Origin: UBA6770 sp965661115
GTDB taxonomy: Bacteria > Bacteroidota > Bacteroidia > Flavobacteriales_G > Salibacteraceae
Reading direction: 5' to 3'
Assembly: GCA_965661115.1 (NCBI GenBank)
Contig: CBFICO010000015.1
Coordinates: 1-35,593, forward strand
Length of the DNA stretch: 35,593 nucleotides
A program made the position numbers and the translations under genes. The notes below the pieces were generated by a model. It was not told where the DNA came from, ran no database searches, and saw only the letters and a list, made by a program, of their open reading frames with translations. Below, one piece after another: positions 1 to 7,763 of the stretch (position 1 is the stretch's first letter; the number at the start of each line of letters is the position of its first letter).

Positions 1-175
1 TCTGCTCTATATGCTGTTTTTCCTCGAAAGGAATATAGTTATGTAAAAGAACGTCTTTGGATGTTTTGGTTATTACTCCTTTGTCGGATACAAAAACCTT
101 AAATCCTTTTGTTTTGCCCAGTAGAGCTGCTCCACAACCGCTTTCGCCGGCACCTAGCACTACTAGTTTTTGCAT
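1..175 (-). CDS. murD: UDP-N-acetylmuramoylalanine--D-glutamate ligase, N-terminal fragment
   Basis: MurD adds D-glutamate to UDP-MurNAc-L-Ala in the cytoplasm using ATP. Only the first 58 codons lie in the window; the gene runs off the left edge. The translation starts MQKLVVLGAGESGCGAALLG, the glycine-rich nucleotide-binding fold that opens Mur ligases, followed by a KVFVSDKG strand typical of the MurD Rossmann-like N-terminal domain. The ATG sits 2 nt after the mraY stop codon (TAA GG ATG), so it is cotranscribed and probably translationally coupled with mraY. The gene order mraY-murD is the usual dcw order. Identification rests on the N-terminus plus context; the central ATPase and C-terminal domains cannot be seen. 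Confidence 0.93.
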   Translation of the reverse strand, partial: MQKLVVLGAGESGCGAALLGKTKGFKVFVSDKGVITKTSKDVLLHNYIPFEEKQHIEQ

Positions 176-177
176 CC

Positions 178-1428
178 TTACCTAAGTTTTAGTGTTACAA
201 TGCTGATGATGGCGAGCATAATGCCCACAATCCAAAAGCGTGATACAATCTTGGGTTCAGGAATACCTAATTTTTGGTAGTGGTGATGGAGGGGTGCCAT
301 TTTAAACACGCGCCTTCCTTCACCGTATTTTTTCTTGGTGTATTTGAAATAACCTACCTGTATCATTACCGATAGATTTTCAACTAAGAAGATTCCACAT
401 AAGACCGGAATCAAGAGTTCTTTACGAATTGCAATGGCAAAAACAGCTATAATTCCACCGATGGATAAACTACCTGTATCGCCCATAAATACTTGAGCAG
501 GGAAGGAGTTGTACCATAAAAATCCAACACAAGCACCAACAAATGCGGCAATAAAAACCACTAGCTCCCCCGAATCGGGTATGTACATTATGTTTAGGTA
601 GTCGGCAAAAACGTAGTTGCCACTCAGGTATGCAAAAATGCCAAGCGTGGTTCCTATGATGGCTGAGGTGCCCGTTGCTAGGCCGTCTAAACCATCGGTC
701 ATGTTGGCTCCATTGCTTACTGCTGTGGTAATAATTATTACAATAGGTAAGAAAATTAACCAGCCATATTTGGATGTCCAGTCGCCCATCCAGCTGATTA
801 CCCACATGTAATCGAATTCGTTGTTTTTTATAAAAGGAATGGTGGTTTTTAGCCCTTTAGTTTCTTGCCACACGTAGTCTTTTTGCTTGCTAGCACTGGT
901 TTCCGATTGATTTTGAACGGTAACAGTAGCAGTGTCTACAACAAACTCTTTGTGTCGGATAACGGTGCCATCGCTGAAATACAGCATCCCACCGGCAATT
1001 AAGCCTACTAGGACTTGTCCAACAATTTTGAATTTTCCTGCGAGTCCGTCTTTGTTTTTATACTTGATTTTTAGGTAGTCGTCTGTAAATCCAATCAACC
1101 CAAAACCAACCGTTGAAATAATCATGATTTGCACGTAAACATTGTCGAGTTTTCCCACTAGGAGGACCGGTACCAGAATAGAGGCTAGAATAATTAGCCC
1201 GCCCATGGTTGGTGTGCCTTGTTTTTGCATTTGACCTTCTAAGCCAAGGTCACGCACAGTTTCACCAAATTGGTTTTTTTGCAACCAACCAATGATTCGT
1301 TTACCAAACACCATGGAAATAACAAGAGATAGAATAACCGCTACGGCAGCTCTGAACGTGATGTAGTTAAATACTCCAGCGCCGGGAAAATCAATTGAGT
1401 TTAGGTATTGAAATAGATAGTATAACAT
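178..1428 (-). CDS. mraY: Phospho-N-acetylmuramoyl-pentapeptide transferase
   Basis: MraY transfers phospho-MurNAc-pentapeptide from UDP to undecaprenyl phosphate, forming lipid I at the inner membrane. It is 416 aa, longer than the roughly 360 aa of proteobacterial MraY. Visible family motifs are PTMGG (73-77), the aspartate pair D116-D117 in TDDYLK, NMTDGLDGL (242-250), MGDTGSL with D317, and the HHH cluster at 381-383 in MAPLHHHY. About ten hydrophobic segments are present. The extra length is mainly a polar stretch around residues 152-212, between two membrane segments. The start ATG overlaps the murE stop by one base (TAATG). Substrate UppP depends on uppS, which is also in this window. 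Confidence 0.97.
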   Translation of the reverse strand: MLYYLFQYLNSIDFPGAGVFNYITFRAAVAVILSLVISMVFGKRIIGWLQKNQFGETVRDLGLEGQMQKQGTPTMGGLIILASILVPVLLVGKLDNVYVQIMIISTVGFGLIGFTDDYLKIKYKNKDGLAGKFKIVGQVLVGLIAGGMLYFSDGTVIRHKEFVVDTATVTVQNQSETSASKQKDYVWQETKGLKTTIPFIKNNEFDYMWVISWMGDWTSKYGWLIFLPIVIIITTAVSNGANMTDGLDGLATGTSAIIGTTLGIFAYLSGNYVFADYLNIMYIPDSGELVVFIAAFVGACVGFLWYNSFPAQVFMGDTGSLSIGGIIAVFAIAIRKELLIPVLCGIFLVENLSVMIQVGYFKYTKKKYGEGRRVFKMAPLHHHYQKLGIPEPKIVSRFWIVGIMLAIISIVTLKLR

Positions 1429-2891
1429 TAGGCTCCAAATTGTTTTAGGTATTCGGTAAGAATTTCCATATCGTTAAAATCATGCACTTCGTCTCCTATG
1501 ATTTGGTAGGTTTCGTGGCCTTTTCCAGCAATAAGAATTATGTCTTCTGGGTTAGCCTGACTTACCGCTGCTTTAATTGCTTCGCGACGATTGGTAATTG
1601 CCAGCGTTTTTCTTGAATTAGCTTTATTTACACCCTTTTCCATATCGGCTATTATAGCTTCAGGATCTTCGTTTCTTGGGTTGTCTGAGGTTAGAATAAC
1701 GCGTTCGCTATTGTTAACCGCAATCTTGGCCATTTCTGGTCTTTTTGTTTTATCGCGATTTCCTCCGCATCCTACAATGGTGAAAACTTGCTGGTTGTCT
1801 GTCTTAATCTCGTTGATGGTTTCTAATATTTTCAATAACGCATCTGGAGTGTGCGCATAATCAACAATTCCAGTAATTCCATTATTCGATTTAATTTGCT
1901 GGAATCTGCCTCGAACAGGGGTGAGTTTTGAAATTTCGGTTAGTACTTGAATTGGGTCTTCATCTAATAACTTGGCAGTGGAGTAGGCCGTAAGCACATT
2001 GTATGCATTAAACCTACCTATTAGTCTTGTCCAAACCTCCTGATTATCTACGTTGAGCAGTAATCCAGTAAAATCGTTTTCAATGATTTTGCATTTAAAG
2101 TCGGCCATGGTTTTTAGCCCAAAAGAGTGCACCTTAGCGCTGCTGTTTTGCACCATCACTTCATTATGAAAATCGTCTCGATTAACCAAAGCATAGCTGT
2201 TGCTGGTTAAATCGTCAAACAGCATTTTTTTGGCTTTTATATACTCATCAAAAGTTCCGTGATAGTCGAGGTGGTCGTGTGTGATGTTGGCGAAAATAGC
2301 CACTTTAAAGTTTACCCCTTCGGTTCGGCGCTGCACTAACGCATGCGAACTCACTTCCATAAAACAATGAGTGCAGCCCTCGTCAACCATTTGACGCAGC
2401 AGCCTATTCAATTCAAGTGCGTTAGGAGTGGTATGAGTTGACGGAATTTCTTCTCGTTGAATTTTGTTTACCACAGTAGAAAGCAACCCACATTTATGAC
2501 CTAGGTTCATAAACAGCTGATGCATAATGGTTACCGTTGTAGTTTTTCCGTTGGTACCTGTTACACCTACAAGATTTAGTTCGTTTGATGGATTGTCGTA
2601 GAAGTTGCAGGCCATTAATGCCAGTGCACTATTGCTGTCTTTGGTTTCAATGTAGGTTACGTTTTTGTCTAAATTTTCTGGTAATTCTTCACATACTACT
2701 GCAAGAACGCCTTTATCTACAACCTGATTAATAAAGTCGTGACCATCTACTTGTGTGCCTCTTATTGCTACAAAAACAGAAAATTGGGCAGACTCTCGTG
2801 AGTCGAAACAAATGTTCTGAATAGCCACATTTGTTGACCCCACTACTTTTTTCATGGGCACTTTGTACAGTATGTCTTTCAGTAATTTCAT
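1428..2891 (-). CDS. murE: UDP-N-acetylmuramoyl-L-alanyl-D-glutamate--2,6-diaminopimelate ligase
   Basis: MurE is a cytoplasmic Mur ligase adding the third residue of the peptidoglycan stem peptide. At 487 aa it has normal length. The ATP-binding loop GTNGKTT is at 112-118. The active-site lysine that is carbamylated in the family is probably K221 in the KAKKMLF stretch. The substrate motif reads DNPR (403-406), the form known for meso-diaminopimelate-adding enzymes rather than lysine-adding ones, so the cell wall is inferred to be of the mDAP type. The gene starts with ATG one base downstream of the ftsI stop region and its stop overlaps the mraY start, consistent with one dcw operon. Confidence 0.97.
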   Translation of the reverse strand: MKLLKDILYKVPMKKVVGSTNVAIQNICFDSRESAQFSVFVAIRGTQVDGHDFINQVVDKGVLAVVCEELPENLDKNVTYIETKDSNSALALMACNFYDNPSNELNLVGVTGTNGKTTTVTIMHQLFMNLGHKCGLLSTVVNKIQREEIPSTHTTPNALELNRLLRQMVDEGCTHCFMEVSSHALVQRRTEGVNFKVAIFANITHDHLDYHGTFDEYIKAKKMLFDDLTSNSYALVNRDDFHNEVMVQNSSAKVHSFGLKTMADFKCKIIENDFTGLLLNVDNQEVWTRLIGRFNAYNVLTAYSTAKLLDEDPIQVLTEISKLTPVRGRFQQIKSNNGITGIVDYAHTPDALLKILETINEIKTDNQQVFTIVGCGGNRDKTKRPEMAKIAVNNSERVILTSDNPRNEDPEAIIADMEKGVNKANSRKTLAITNRREAIKAAVSQANPEDIILIAGKGHETYQIIGDEVHDFNDMEILTEYLKQFGA

Positions 2892-2892
2892 G

Positions 2893-5007
2893 TTAGGTAA
2901 GAATGAGTTTTACACTATTGAAATTTTCTATTCGTGTTCCCGCGCTTGGTACTTGTTCTTTTATGATGCCTCTGCCTTCAAAATCAGCTTTAAGTCCCAT
3001 ATTTTCAATTAGATATATCGCGTCTTTTACATCCAAGCCAACCACATTTGGTACTATTCCTCTTCTAAGAGCGCGTTTGTACAGTGTTACCTTATCACGT
3101 CCCGTTGATGTAGCTACCCAAGTTGCGTTTGTGCCTTTTTCTAAGCAAGGCACTTCCAGTTCGCTGAAAACTGTTTGTAAGTCGTATCGATTTCCGTTTT
3201 TTGATACCGGTAGTGGGGTGCGCTCGGCAAGTTGAGTTGTGTTTTCGAGTTCTTTATGTAATTGGATGCTGGTAGAGTAAACCTTATCCGCTATCTCTTT
3301 AAAAATTGGTCCTGCTACCAAGTTACCGTAGTACACATTTTTTGAAGGAGCATTAACAACCACAATGCAGCTATACATTGGGTTTTCTGCAGGAAAGTAA
3401 CCAGCGAATGAAGCTTGGTAACTAACTTTTTTATCGTATTTGTATCCATATTTGGCGTTGTAGATTTGTGCTGTACCTGTTTTGCCGGCAATTTTATAGT
3501 TGGCATTTTTTAGGTTAGTTGCGGTTCCTCTTTGCACAACTCCTTCTAGCATTTTTTTGGCTTTTTTGATAGTTGCTTTAGAGCATATTGCTGGGTTAAT
3601 TACTTCTGGGCCAAATTCCTTTATAGGTTTGCCGATTTTTCTAATTTCTTTTACAAAACGAGGCTTAACCATTTTGCCATCGTTGGCAACAGCGTTGTAA
3701 AAGGTTAGAATTTGCAATGGAGTTAACGAAACTTCGTAACCGTGTGAAATCCAAGGGAGTGAAATTCCGCTCCAAGTAGGATCGTTGGCAGATTTTATTT
3801 GAGGTTCACCTTCTCCGTATATTTCTATATCCAATTTTTGGTGAAGGTTCATTTTATATAATCGGTCAATAAATTTTTGTGGATTGCTGCTGTAGTTTTC
3901 GAAAATGGTGCGTGCAACCCCAATATTTGAGGATACTTCAAAGGCGCGCTTGATGGTTATTTTGCCATAACCTCCAATTCGTGAATCGTACATTTTATTG
4001 TCGTAGAATTTGTAAACGCCTCTGCCTGTTTCTACGCTATCGGTAATATCGATGTAGCCATCTTCCAAAGCTGCAATCAACGAAGCTAATTTGAAGGTAG
4101 AACCAGGTTCGGTACTTTCTCCAACTGCGTAATTGTAAGTTTCCCAATAGTTGCCACTTTTAGTTTTGGTAAGATTTGCAATAGCTTTTACCTCGCCTGT
4201 TGCTACTTCCATCAATATAACACAACCGTGATCGGCCTCTTGCTTGGTCAGTTGTTCTAATAGAGCGTTTTCAGCAACATCTTGAATATTTATGTCTAAG
4301 GTGGTAACCACATCAGCACCATCTTCTGGTTCTATCTGATTGTCATCTTCAATCGGCATCCAAATACCACCTGCGATTTTTTGCATTAGCTGCATACCTT
4401 GGGTTCCGCTTAACACTTTATTGTAAGCACCTTCAAGTCCAACAGGTTTTACGTTTTCTCGGCTGTATCCAATTGTTCTAGCTGCTAAAACTTGGAAAGG
4501 TTTTTCACGTTTGTTTTGCTGCAGAGAAATGAATCCTCCTTTATATTTTCCTCTTCTGAAAATTGGGAAGTTGCGCATCTTTTTAATTTGGGTATAGGTA
4601 AGTTTTCGTTGGATTAAATGGTATCGTGCGCCGTTTTTTCTAGCTTGAGTTAATTCTGCCTTCCAGGCGCTTTGGGTTTTGTTTGGCAGTAGTCGAGCTA
4701 GTTCATAGCAGAGTGAATCAATGTTCGTCGCAAAGAGTTCGTCGTTAATTGCCTCCGCATTTAAATCGAAACGCACTTCGTATTTTGGAACAGAAGTGGC
4801 TATAAGGCTGCCGTCTGATGCATAAATATTTCCGCGAACAGCATCGATTTTTCTATACTTAGTCGAGTAAGATTTAGCTAATTCTTGCCATTGATCGCCT
4901 TCAACAAACTGCACTTGGGCAATCTTTATGATAATACCCGCGCCAAACAGTAACAGCAGAGCATAAATTGGATAAACCCGTCGTATAAGCTTTTGCTTGC
5001 TACTCAT
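2893..5007 (-). CDS. ftsI: Division-specific penicillin-binding protein (FtsI/PBP3) with C-terminal PASTA domain
   Basis: FtsI is the septal D,D-transpeptidase that cross-links peptidoglycan. The 704-aa protein has a cytoplasmic start, one membrane anchor near residues 11-31, a PBP dimerisation domain around 50-230, and the transpeptidase domain with its three signatures: SxxK with catalytic S303 (GSTFK), SSN at 359-361 and KTGT at 509-512. The last about 65 residues (VPNVVGLDVKDAIYLIENMG onward) form a PASTA domain, which may bind muropeptides. The gene overlaps the small ftsL-like gene upstream by 8 bases. The position between ftsL and murE is canonical for the dcw cluster. Confidence 0.96.
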   Translation of the reverse strand: MSSKQKLIRRVYPIYALLLLFGAGIIIKIAQVQFVEGDQWQELAKSYSTKYRKIDAVRGNIYASDGSLIATSVPKYEVRFDLNAEAINDELFATNIDSLCYELARLLPNKTQSAWKAELTQARKNGARYHLIQRKLTYTQIKKMRNFPIFRRGKYKGGFISLQQNKREKPFQVLAARTIGYSRENVKPVGLEGAYNKVLSGTQGMQLMQKIAGGIWMPIEDDNQIEPEDGADVVTTLDINIQDVAENALLEQLTKQEADHGCVILMEVATGEVKAIANLTKTKSGNYWETYNYAVGESTEPGSTFKLASLIAALEDGYIDITDSVETGRGVYKFYDNKMYDSRIGGYGKITIKRAFEVSSNIGVARTIFENYSSNPQKFIDRLYKMNLHQKLDIEIYGEGEPQIKSANDPTWSGISLPWISHGYEVSLTPLQILTFYNAVANDGKMVKPRFVKEIRKIGKPIKEFGPEVINPAICSKATIKKAKKMLEGVVQRGTATNLKNANYKIAGKTGTAQIYNAKYGYKYDKKVSYQASFAGYFPAENPMYSCIVVVNAPSKNVYYGNLVAGPIFKEIADKVYSTSIQLHKELENTTQLAERTPLPVSKNGNRYDLQTVFSELEVPCLEKGTNATWVATSTGRDKVTLYKRALRRGIVPNVVGLDVKDAIYLIENMGLKADFEGRGIIKEQVPSAGTRIENFNSVKLILT

Positions 5008-5350
5008 TGCTTGCGGGTTTTACAATTTTCTTTGGAGGTTCAAAGGACTCCTCCAGACCCAATTCTTTTTCTCTAATTATTTTGATTACCTCACTCTGCT
5101 TACTTCGGTACATGAGTTCGGATTTTACAGTGATGTATTCACTGCGCAATTCTTTTATGCCTTTGTTAAGGGCGTTTAAATCACGTACATTTTGTTCTGC
5201 TAAGAAGCCGTTTGAGATGTATACCAATGCAAGCAAGGCAAGAAATAGGAAGTACGGCAAATGGTTTACTACAATCTCGCGCGTTAGGATGTTTCCATTA
5301 ACCAAATCAACAATTATGTTGCGGCGTTTTATGTTTTCCTTCTTTGCCAT
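5000..5350 (-). CDS. FtsL-like small bitopic division protein
   Basis: A 116-aa protein with a basic N-terminus, a single hydrophobic segment at about residues 28-48 (LPYFLFLALLALVYISNGFL) and a downstream charged helix rich in leucine and glutamate that looks like a coiled coil. Size, topology and place directly between rsmH and ftsI match FtsL, the divisome protein that pairs with FtsB and recruits FtsI/FtsW. FtsL sequences are poorly conserved, so the call leans on topology and synteny rather than motifs. Both ends overlap neighbours: the start touches the rsmH stop and the tail overlaps the ftsI start, implying coupled translation. Confidence 0.8.
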   Translation of the reverse strand: MAKKENIKRRNIIVDLVNGNILTREIVVNHLPYFLFLALLALVYISNGFLAEQNVRDLNALNKGIKELRSEYITVKSELMYRSKQSEVIKIIREKELGLEESFEPPKKIVKPASNE

Positions 5351-6249
5351 TAAATCTTTTCCGCTATGCGCAATTTTGCGCTTCTAGAGCGCGGATTATG
5401 AGCTAATTCTTTAGTGCTAGGTGTAATAACTTTTCTGTTGATTGGGTTCAGAGGGCGTATTAGATTTCCGTAAAAATCTTTCTCTTGAATTCCTTTGAAA
5501 TTACCGGTCTTAAAGAAGGTTTTTACCAATCTATCTTCTAAAGAATGGTAGGAAATAAACACCAATCTTCCCTTTGGCTTTAAAACTTCAACCGATTGGG
5601 TTAAGAGCTCTTTTAGCGCTTCAATTTCTTGATTGACCTCTATGCGAATTGCCTGAAATACCTGAGCTAGGTATTGGTTGAGTTTTTTCTCTGGTGTAAA
5701 TTTTTTAGCTACAGCTTTAAGTTGATCGGTTGTTTTAAAAGGGGTTATTTCTCGCTCTTGAACTATTGCACCAGCAAGTTTCCATGCATTTTTAATTTCG
5801 CCGTATTCGGTAAAAATATTGGTGAGCTCTTCCTGAGATTTTTGGTTTAAAATATCGGCAGCGGAAGCAGTCGCTTTCGGATTCATACGCATATCCAATG
5901 GCCCATCGTATCGAGTACTGAAACCTCTGTCAGGCACATCAAACTGGTGAGATGAAACACCTAAATCGGCAAGCAAGCCATCTATAGGAGTTAGTCCAAA
6001 CATTCTAAGGTTGTTTTTTAGGTAGCGAAAATTCTGTTTGATTAAAGTGAATCTATCGGAATCAATTTCATTTTCGTGACTGTTCGGATCTTGGTCAAAT
6101 GCCACAAGCTCGCATTCTGGACAGGCTGCTAAAATGCCTAGCGAATGACCTCCGCCTCCAAACGTTACATCAACGTAGCGCCCACTATTTTGGAGAGACA
6201 AGCCCTCTATACTTTCTGTAAATAATACTGGTGTGTGGTAGCTACTCAT
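5350..6249 (-). CDS. rsmH: 16S rRNA (cytosine-1402-N4)-methyltransferase RsmH
   Basis: RsmH (MraW) methylates N4 of C1402 in 16S rRNA using S-adenosylmethionine. The 299-aa length fits the family. The opening SYHTPVLFTESIEGL and the SAM-binding glycine motif FGGGGHS (30-36) are characteristic, as are LADLGVSSHQFD, RGFSTRYDGPLDMRM, and the C-terminal FISYHSLEDRLVK. It lies in its standard place immediately after mraZ, overlapping the mraZ 3' end by 8 bases and sharing its stop base with the ftsL-like start. Confidence 0.98.
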   Translation of the reverse strand: MSSYHTPVLFTESIEGLSLQNSGRYVDVTFGGGGHSLGILAACPECELVAFDQDPNSHENEIDSDRFTLIKQNFRYLKNNLRMFGLTPIDGLLADLGVSSHQFDVPDRGFSTRYDGPLDMRMNPKATASAADILNQKSQEELTNIFTEYGEIKNAWKLAGAIVQEREITPFKTTDQLKAVAKKFTPEKKLNQYLAQVFQAIRIEVNQEIEALKELLTQSVEVLKPKGRLVFISYHSLEDRLVKTFFKTGNFKGIQEKDFYGNLIRPLNPINRKVITPSTKELAHNPRSRSAKLRIAEKI

Positions 6250-6709
6250 CCGAATCAGGACTTATATCACCCATAACTTCTTCGGCCAGTGCAGAAAAAT
6301 CAAACTCTTCACTGTTGAGCATGCTTTCGTAGTTAGCAGCAGACCAAATTTCTATTCGTTCACCATTGCCAATCACCTTTATCTCTTTTTCTAAACCAGC
6401 CGTTTTTGAGAGTGCTTTAGGAATCAGCATTCTACCAGTACCATCAAGGGTTAACGGGGTAGCGCCGTTGTTGAATTTTCGGATAAAAAGCGCGTTCTTT
6501 TTTATGAAGCGATTGAGTTTAGCTAGTTGACTTGACACCTTGTTCCATTCAGCTTGAGGGTATAGAACCAAGCACGGTTCGTGGATATCTCTGTTTACCA
6601 CAAACCCTTCGTGAATCATGCTTTCAAGCTGTTTTTTTAGCCCATTAGGAAGCATGATGCGCCCCTTGGCATCCATCTTACAATCGTATTCTCCTAACAA
6701 ACTGATCAT
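6242..6709 (-). CDS. mraZ: Transcriptional regulator MraZ
   Basis: MraZ is the DNA-binding regulator at the head of the dcw operon. It has two SpoVT/AbrB-like halves, each with the family signature: GEYDCKMDAKGRIMLP near the N-terminus and LTLDGTGRMLIPKAL in the middle. The protein is 155 aa from the ATG at 6709; a GTG one codon upstream (6712) is possible, but the ATG places the fold start where MraZ proteins normally begin (a few residues before GEY). A four-repeat putative MraZ operator lies 44 bp upstream of the start, so autoregulation of the operon is likely. Confidence 0.96.
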   Translation of the reverse strand: MISLLGEYDCKMDAKGRIMLPNGLKKQLESMIHEGFVVNRDIHEPCLVLYPQAEWNKVSSQLAKLNRFIKKNALFIRKFNNGATPLTLDGTGRMLIPKALSKTAGLEKEIKVIGNGERIEIWSAANYESMLNSEEFDFSALAEEVMGDISPDSDE

Positions 6710-6735
6710 CACAACTATTACCGAAAAATTGAGCG

Positions 6736-6743
6736 TAAAATTA
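6736..6743 (-). promoter_or_regulatory. Candidate -7 element of the mraZ (dcw) promoter
   Basis: The minus strand reads TAATTTTA, one base from the Bacteroidota -7 consensus TAnnTTTG, embedded in TTATAATTTTA. It lies immediately downstream of the MraZ repeats and 27 bases before the mraZ ATG. A TTG that could serve as the -33 element lies about 22 bases upstream, inside the repeat array. The element is a near match in AT-rich DNA, so it is a candidate only. Confidence 0.45.
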
Positions 6744-6752
6744 TAAGAATTC

Positions 6753-6787
6753 TACCACTTTCTCCCACAACCTACCATTTTTTACCA
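6753..6787 (-). promoter_or_regulatory. Putative MraZ operator: four TGGkA repeats at 10-bp period
   Basis: Read on the minus strand, towards mraZ, the array is TGGTA-N5-TGGTA-N5-TGGGA-N5-TGGTA. The cores sit at 6783-6787, 6773-6777, 6763-6767 and 6753-6757, so the spacing is exactly ten bases throughout. The two outer copies extend to AAAGTGGTA. Known MraZ boxes in E. coli are TGGGN repeats with 5-nt spacers, and Mollicutes use AAAGTG-type repeats; this array has the same architecture just upstream of mraZ. The array overlaps the region where RNA polymerase should contact the mraZ promoter. Confidence 0.88.
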
Positions 6788-6951
6788 CTTTGTTGAAAAC
6801 TTTCGTTGTTTCTGAGTTTAAAAGGCTGTAAATCAAGGTTTTGAAAGTGGGAGTGAATCAATTGTTTTTCATCAAGTTTTTGAACTTTTTTGGTGTTAAT
6901 ATTTTGGCTCTGGGTTAGGTGCAGACAACAGGGGTTTACATGCAAAATGTT

Positions 6952-6959
6952 TACTTTTG
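6952..6959 (+). promoter_or_regulatory. Candidate -7 element for the hydrolase-engB operon
   Basis: TACTTTTG is a full match to the Bacteroidota -7 consensus TAnnTTTG, 24 bases before the ATG of the hydrolase gene. No clear TTG at the -33 distance is visible, so support comes from the -7 element and its position. Confidence 0.5.
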
Positions 6960-6983
6960 ATTTCATCTGAAGATTGAAAACCT

Positions 6984-7751
6984 ATGCAAAACACGCTCAA
7001 GAAAGAAGGTAAATTTGAATACATTGAAGAAGGAGAAGGGCCAGTTCTATTAATTCTTCATGGGTTGTTTGGCGCGCTAAGTAATTTTGCCGATGTTATA
7101 CCTTATTTTGCTAACCGAGGATACAAGGTGGTAATTCCCTTACTACCTATTTATACCTTGCCAGTGATTAATACCAATGCTAAGAATCTTGCAAAGTTTA
7201 TGCGCGATTTTGTTGAACACAAGGGGTTTGATAAAGTGAATTTATTAGGTAACTCATTAGGAGGCCATGTTGCATTGATATACACAAGTAAGCATTTGGA
7301 CAGTGTGGGTTCGTTGGTATTAACAGGTTCTTCTGGTTTGTATGAAAATTCATTTGGGGGTTCTTTTCCAAAACGTGAGAATTACGAGTTTATTAAACAA
7401 AAAGTAGAGTACACTTTTTATGACCCAAATGTGGCAACAAAAGAGCTAGTTGATGAGTGTTACGAGATTGTGAACGATAAAGCCAGAGCGTTGAGAATTA
7501 TTGCTTTAGCAAAATCAGCCATTCGCCACAATATGGCAAAAGAACTTGAGTATATGACTATCCCTTCGTGCTTAATATGGGGAAAAAATGATCACATTAC
7601 ACCACCAGAAGTAGCCGAAGAGTTTCATTCTTTGTTGCCTCAGTCTCAGTTGCATTGGATAGATAAATGTGGTCATGCTGCTATGATGGAGCACCCTCAA
7701 GAGTTTAATTCTATCTTGGGTGAATTTCTAGATTCTCTTTACAAAAAATAA
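6984..7751 (+). CDS. Alpha/beta-fold hydrolase
   Basis: A 255-aa cytoplasmic alpha/beta hydrolase. The oxyanion motif HGLFG is at 26-30. The nucleophile elbow GNSLGG gives Ser91, the acid is probably Asp203 in WGKNDHITP, and the base His231 in KCGHAAMMEHP. This complete triad argues for an active esterase- or lyase-type enzyme, but the substrate cannot be read from sequence. No signal peptide is present. It precedes engB by 12 bases, forming a two-gene operon divergent from the dcw cluster. Its position beside cell-division and ribosome-assembly genes does not reveal its role. Confidence 0.88.
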   Translation: MQNTLKKEGKFEYIEEGEGPVLLILHGLFGALSNFADVIPYFANRGYKVVIPLLPIYTLPVINTNAKNLAKFMRDFVEHKGFDKVNLLGNSLGGHVALIYTSKHLDSVGSLVLTGSSGLYENSFGGSFPKRENYEFIKQKVEYTFYDPNVATKELVDECYEIVNDKARALRIIALAKSAIRHNMAKELEYMTIPSCLIWGKNDHITPPEVAEEFHSLLPQSQLHWIDKCGHAAMMEHPQEFNSILGEFLDSLYKK

Positions 7752-7763
7752 GCTTTTATTAGT

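Larger units (their letters stand above)
6713..6983. promoter_or_regulatory. Divergent control region between the dcw operon and the hydrolase-engB operon
   Basis: A 271-bp non-coding stretch, the longest gap in the window. The mraZ-proximal half holds the four-repeat MraZ operator and a mraZ promoter candidate. The other half is AT-rich, has one isolated AAAGTGGGA box on the plus strand (6844-6852) and a TACTTTTG -7 element for the plus-strand operon. A short reading frame inside it looks like chance: it has no family resemblance and covers the operator. Confidence 0.75.

Noticed and set aside
4997..5387. Plus-strand reading frames opposite ftsL and rsmH
   Set aside because: They mirror well-supported genes on the other strand and lack any family resemblance.
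6874..6891. AAGTT-TTTG-AACTT followed by Ts in the divergent region
   Set aside because: The stem is five AT-rich pairs and no gene on that strand ends nearby, so a terminator role makes no sense.
6772..6966. Short minus-strand reading frame in the mraZ upstream region
   Set aside because: It has no recognisable family, covers the operator, and its composition is that of non-coding DNA.
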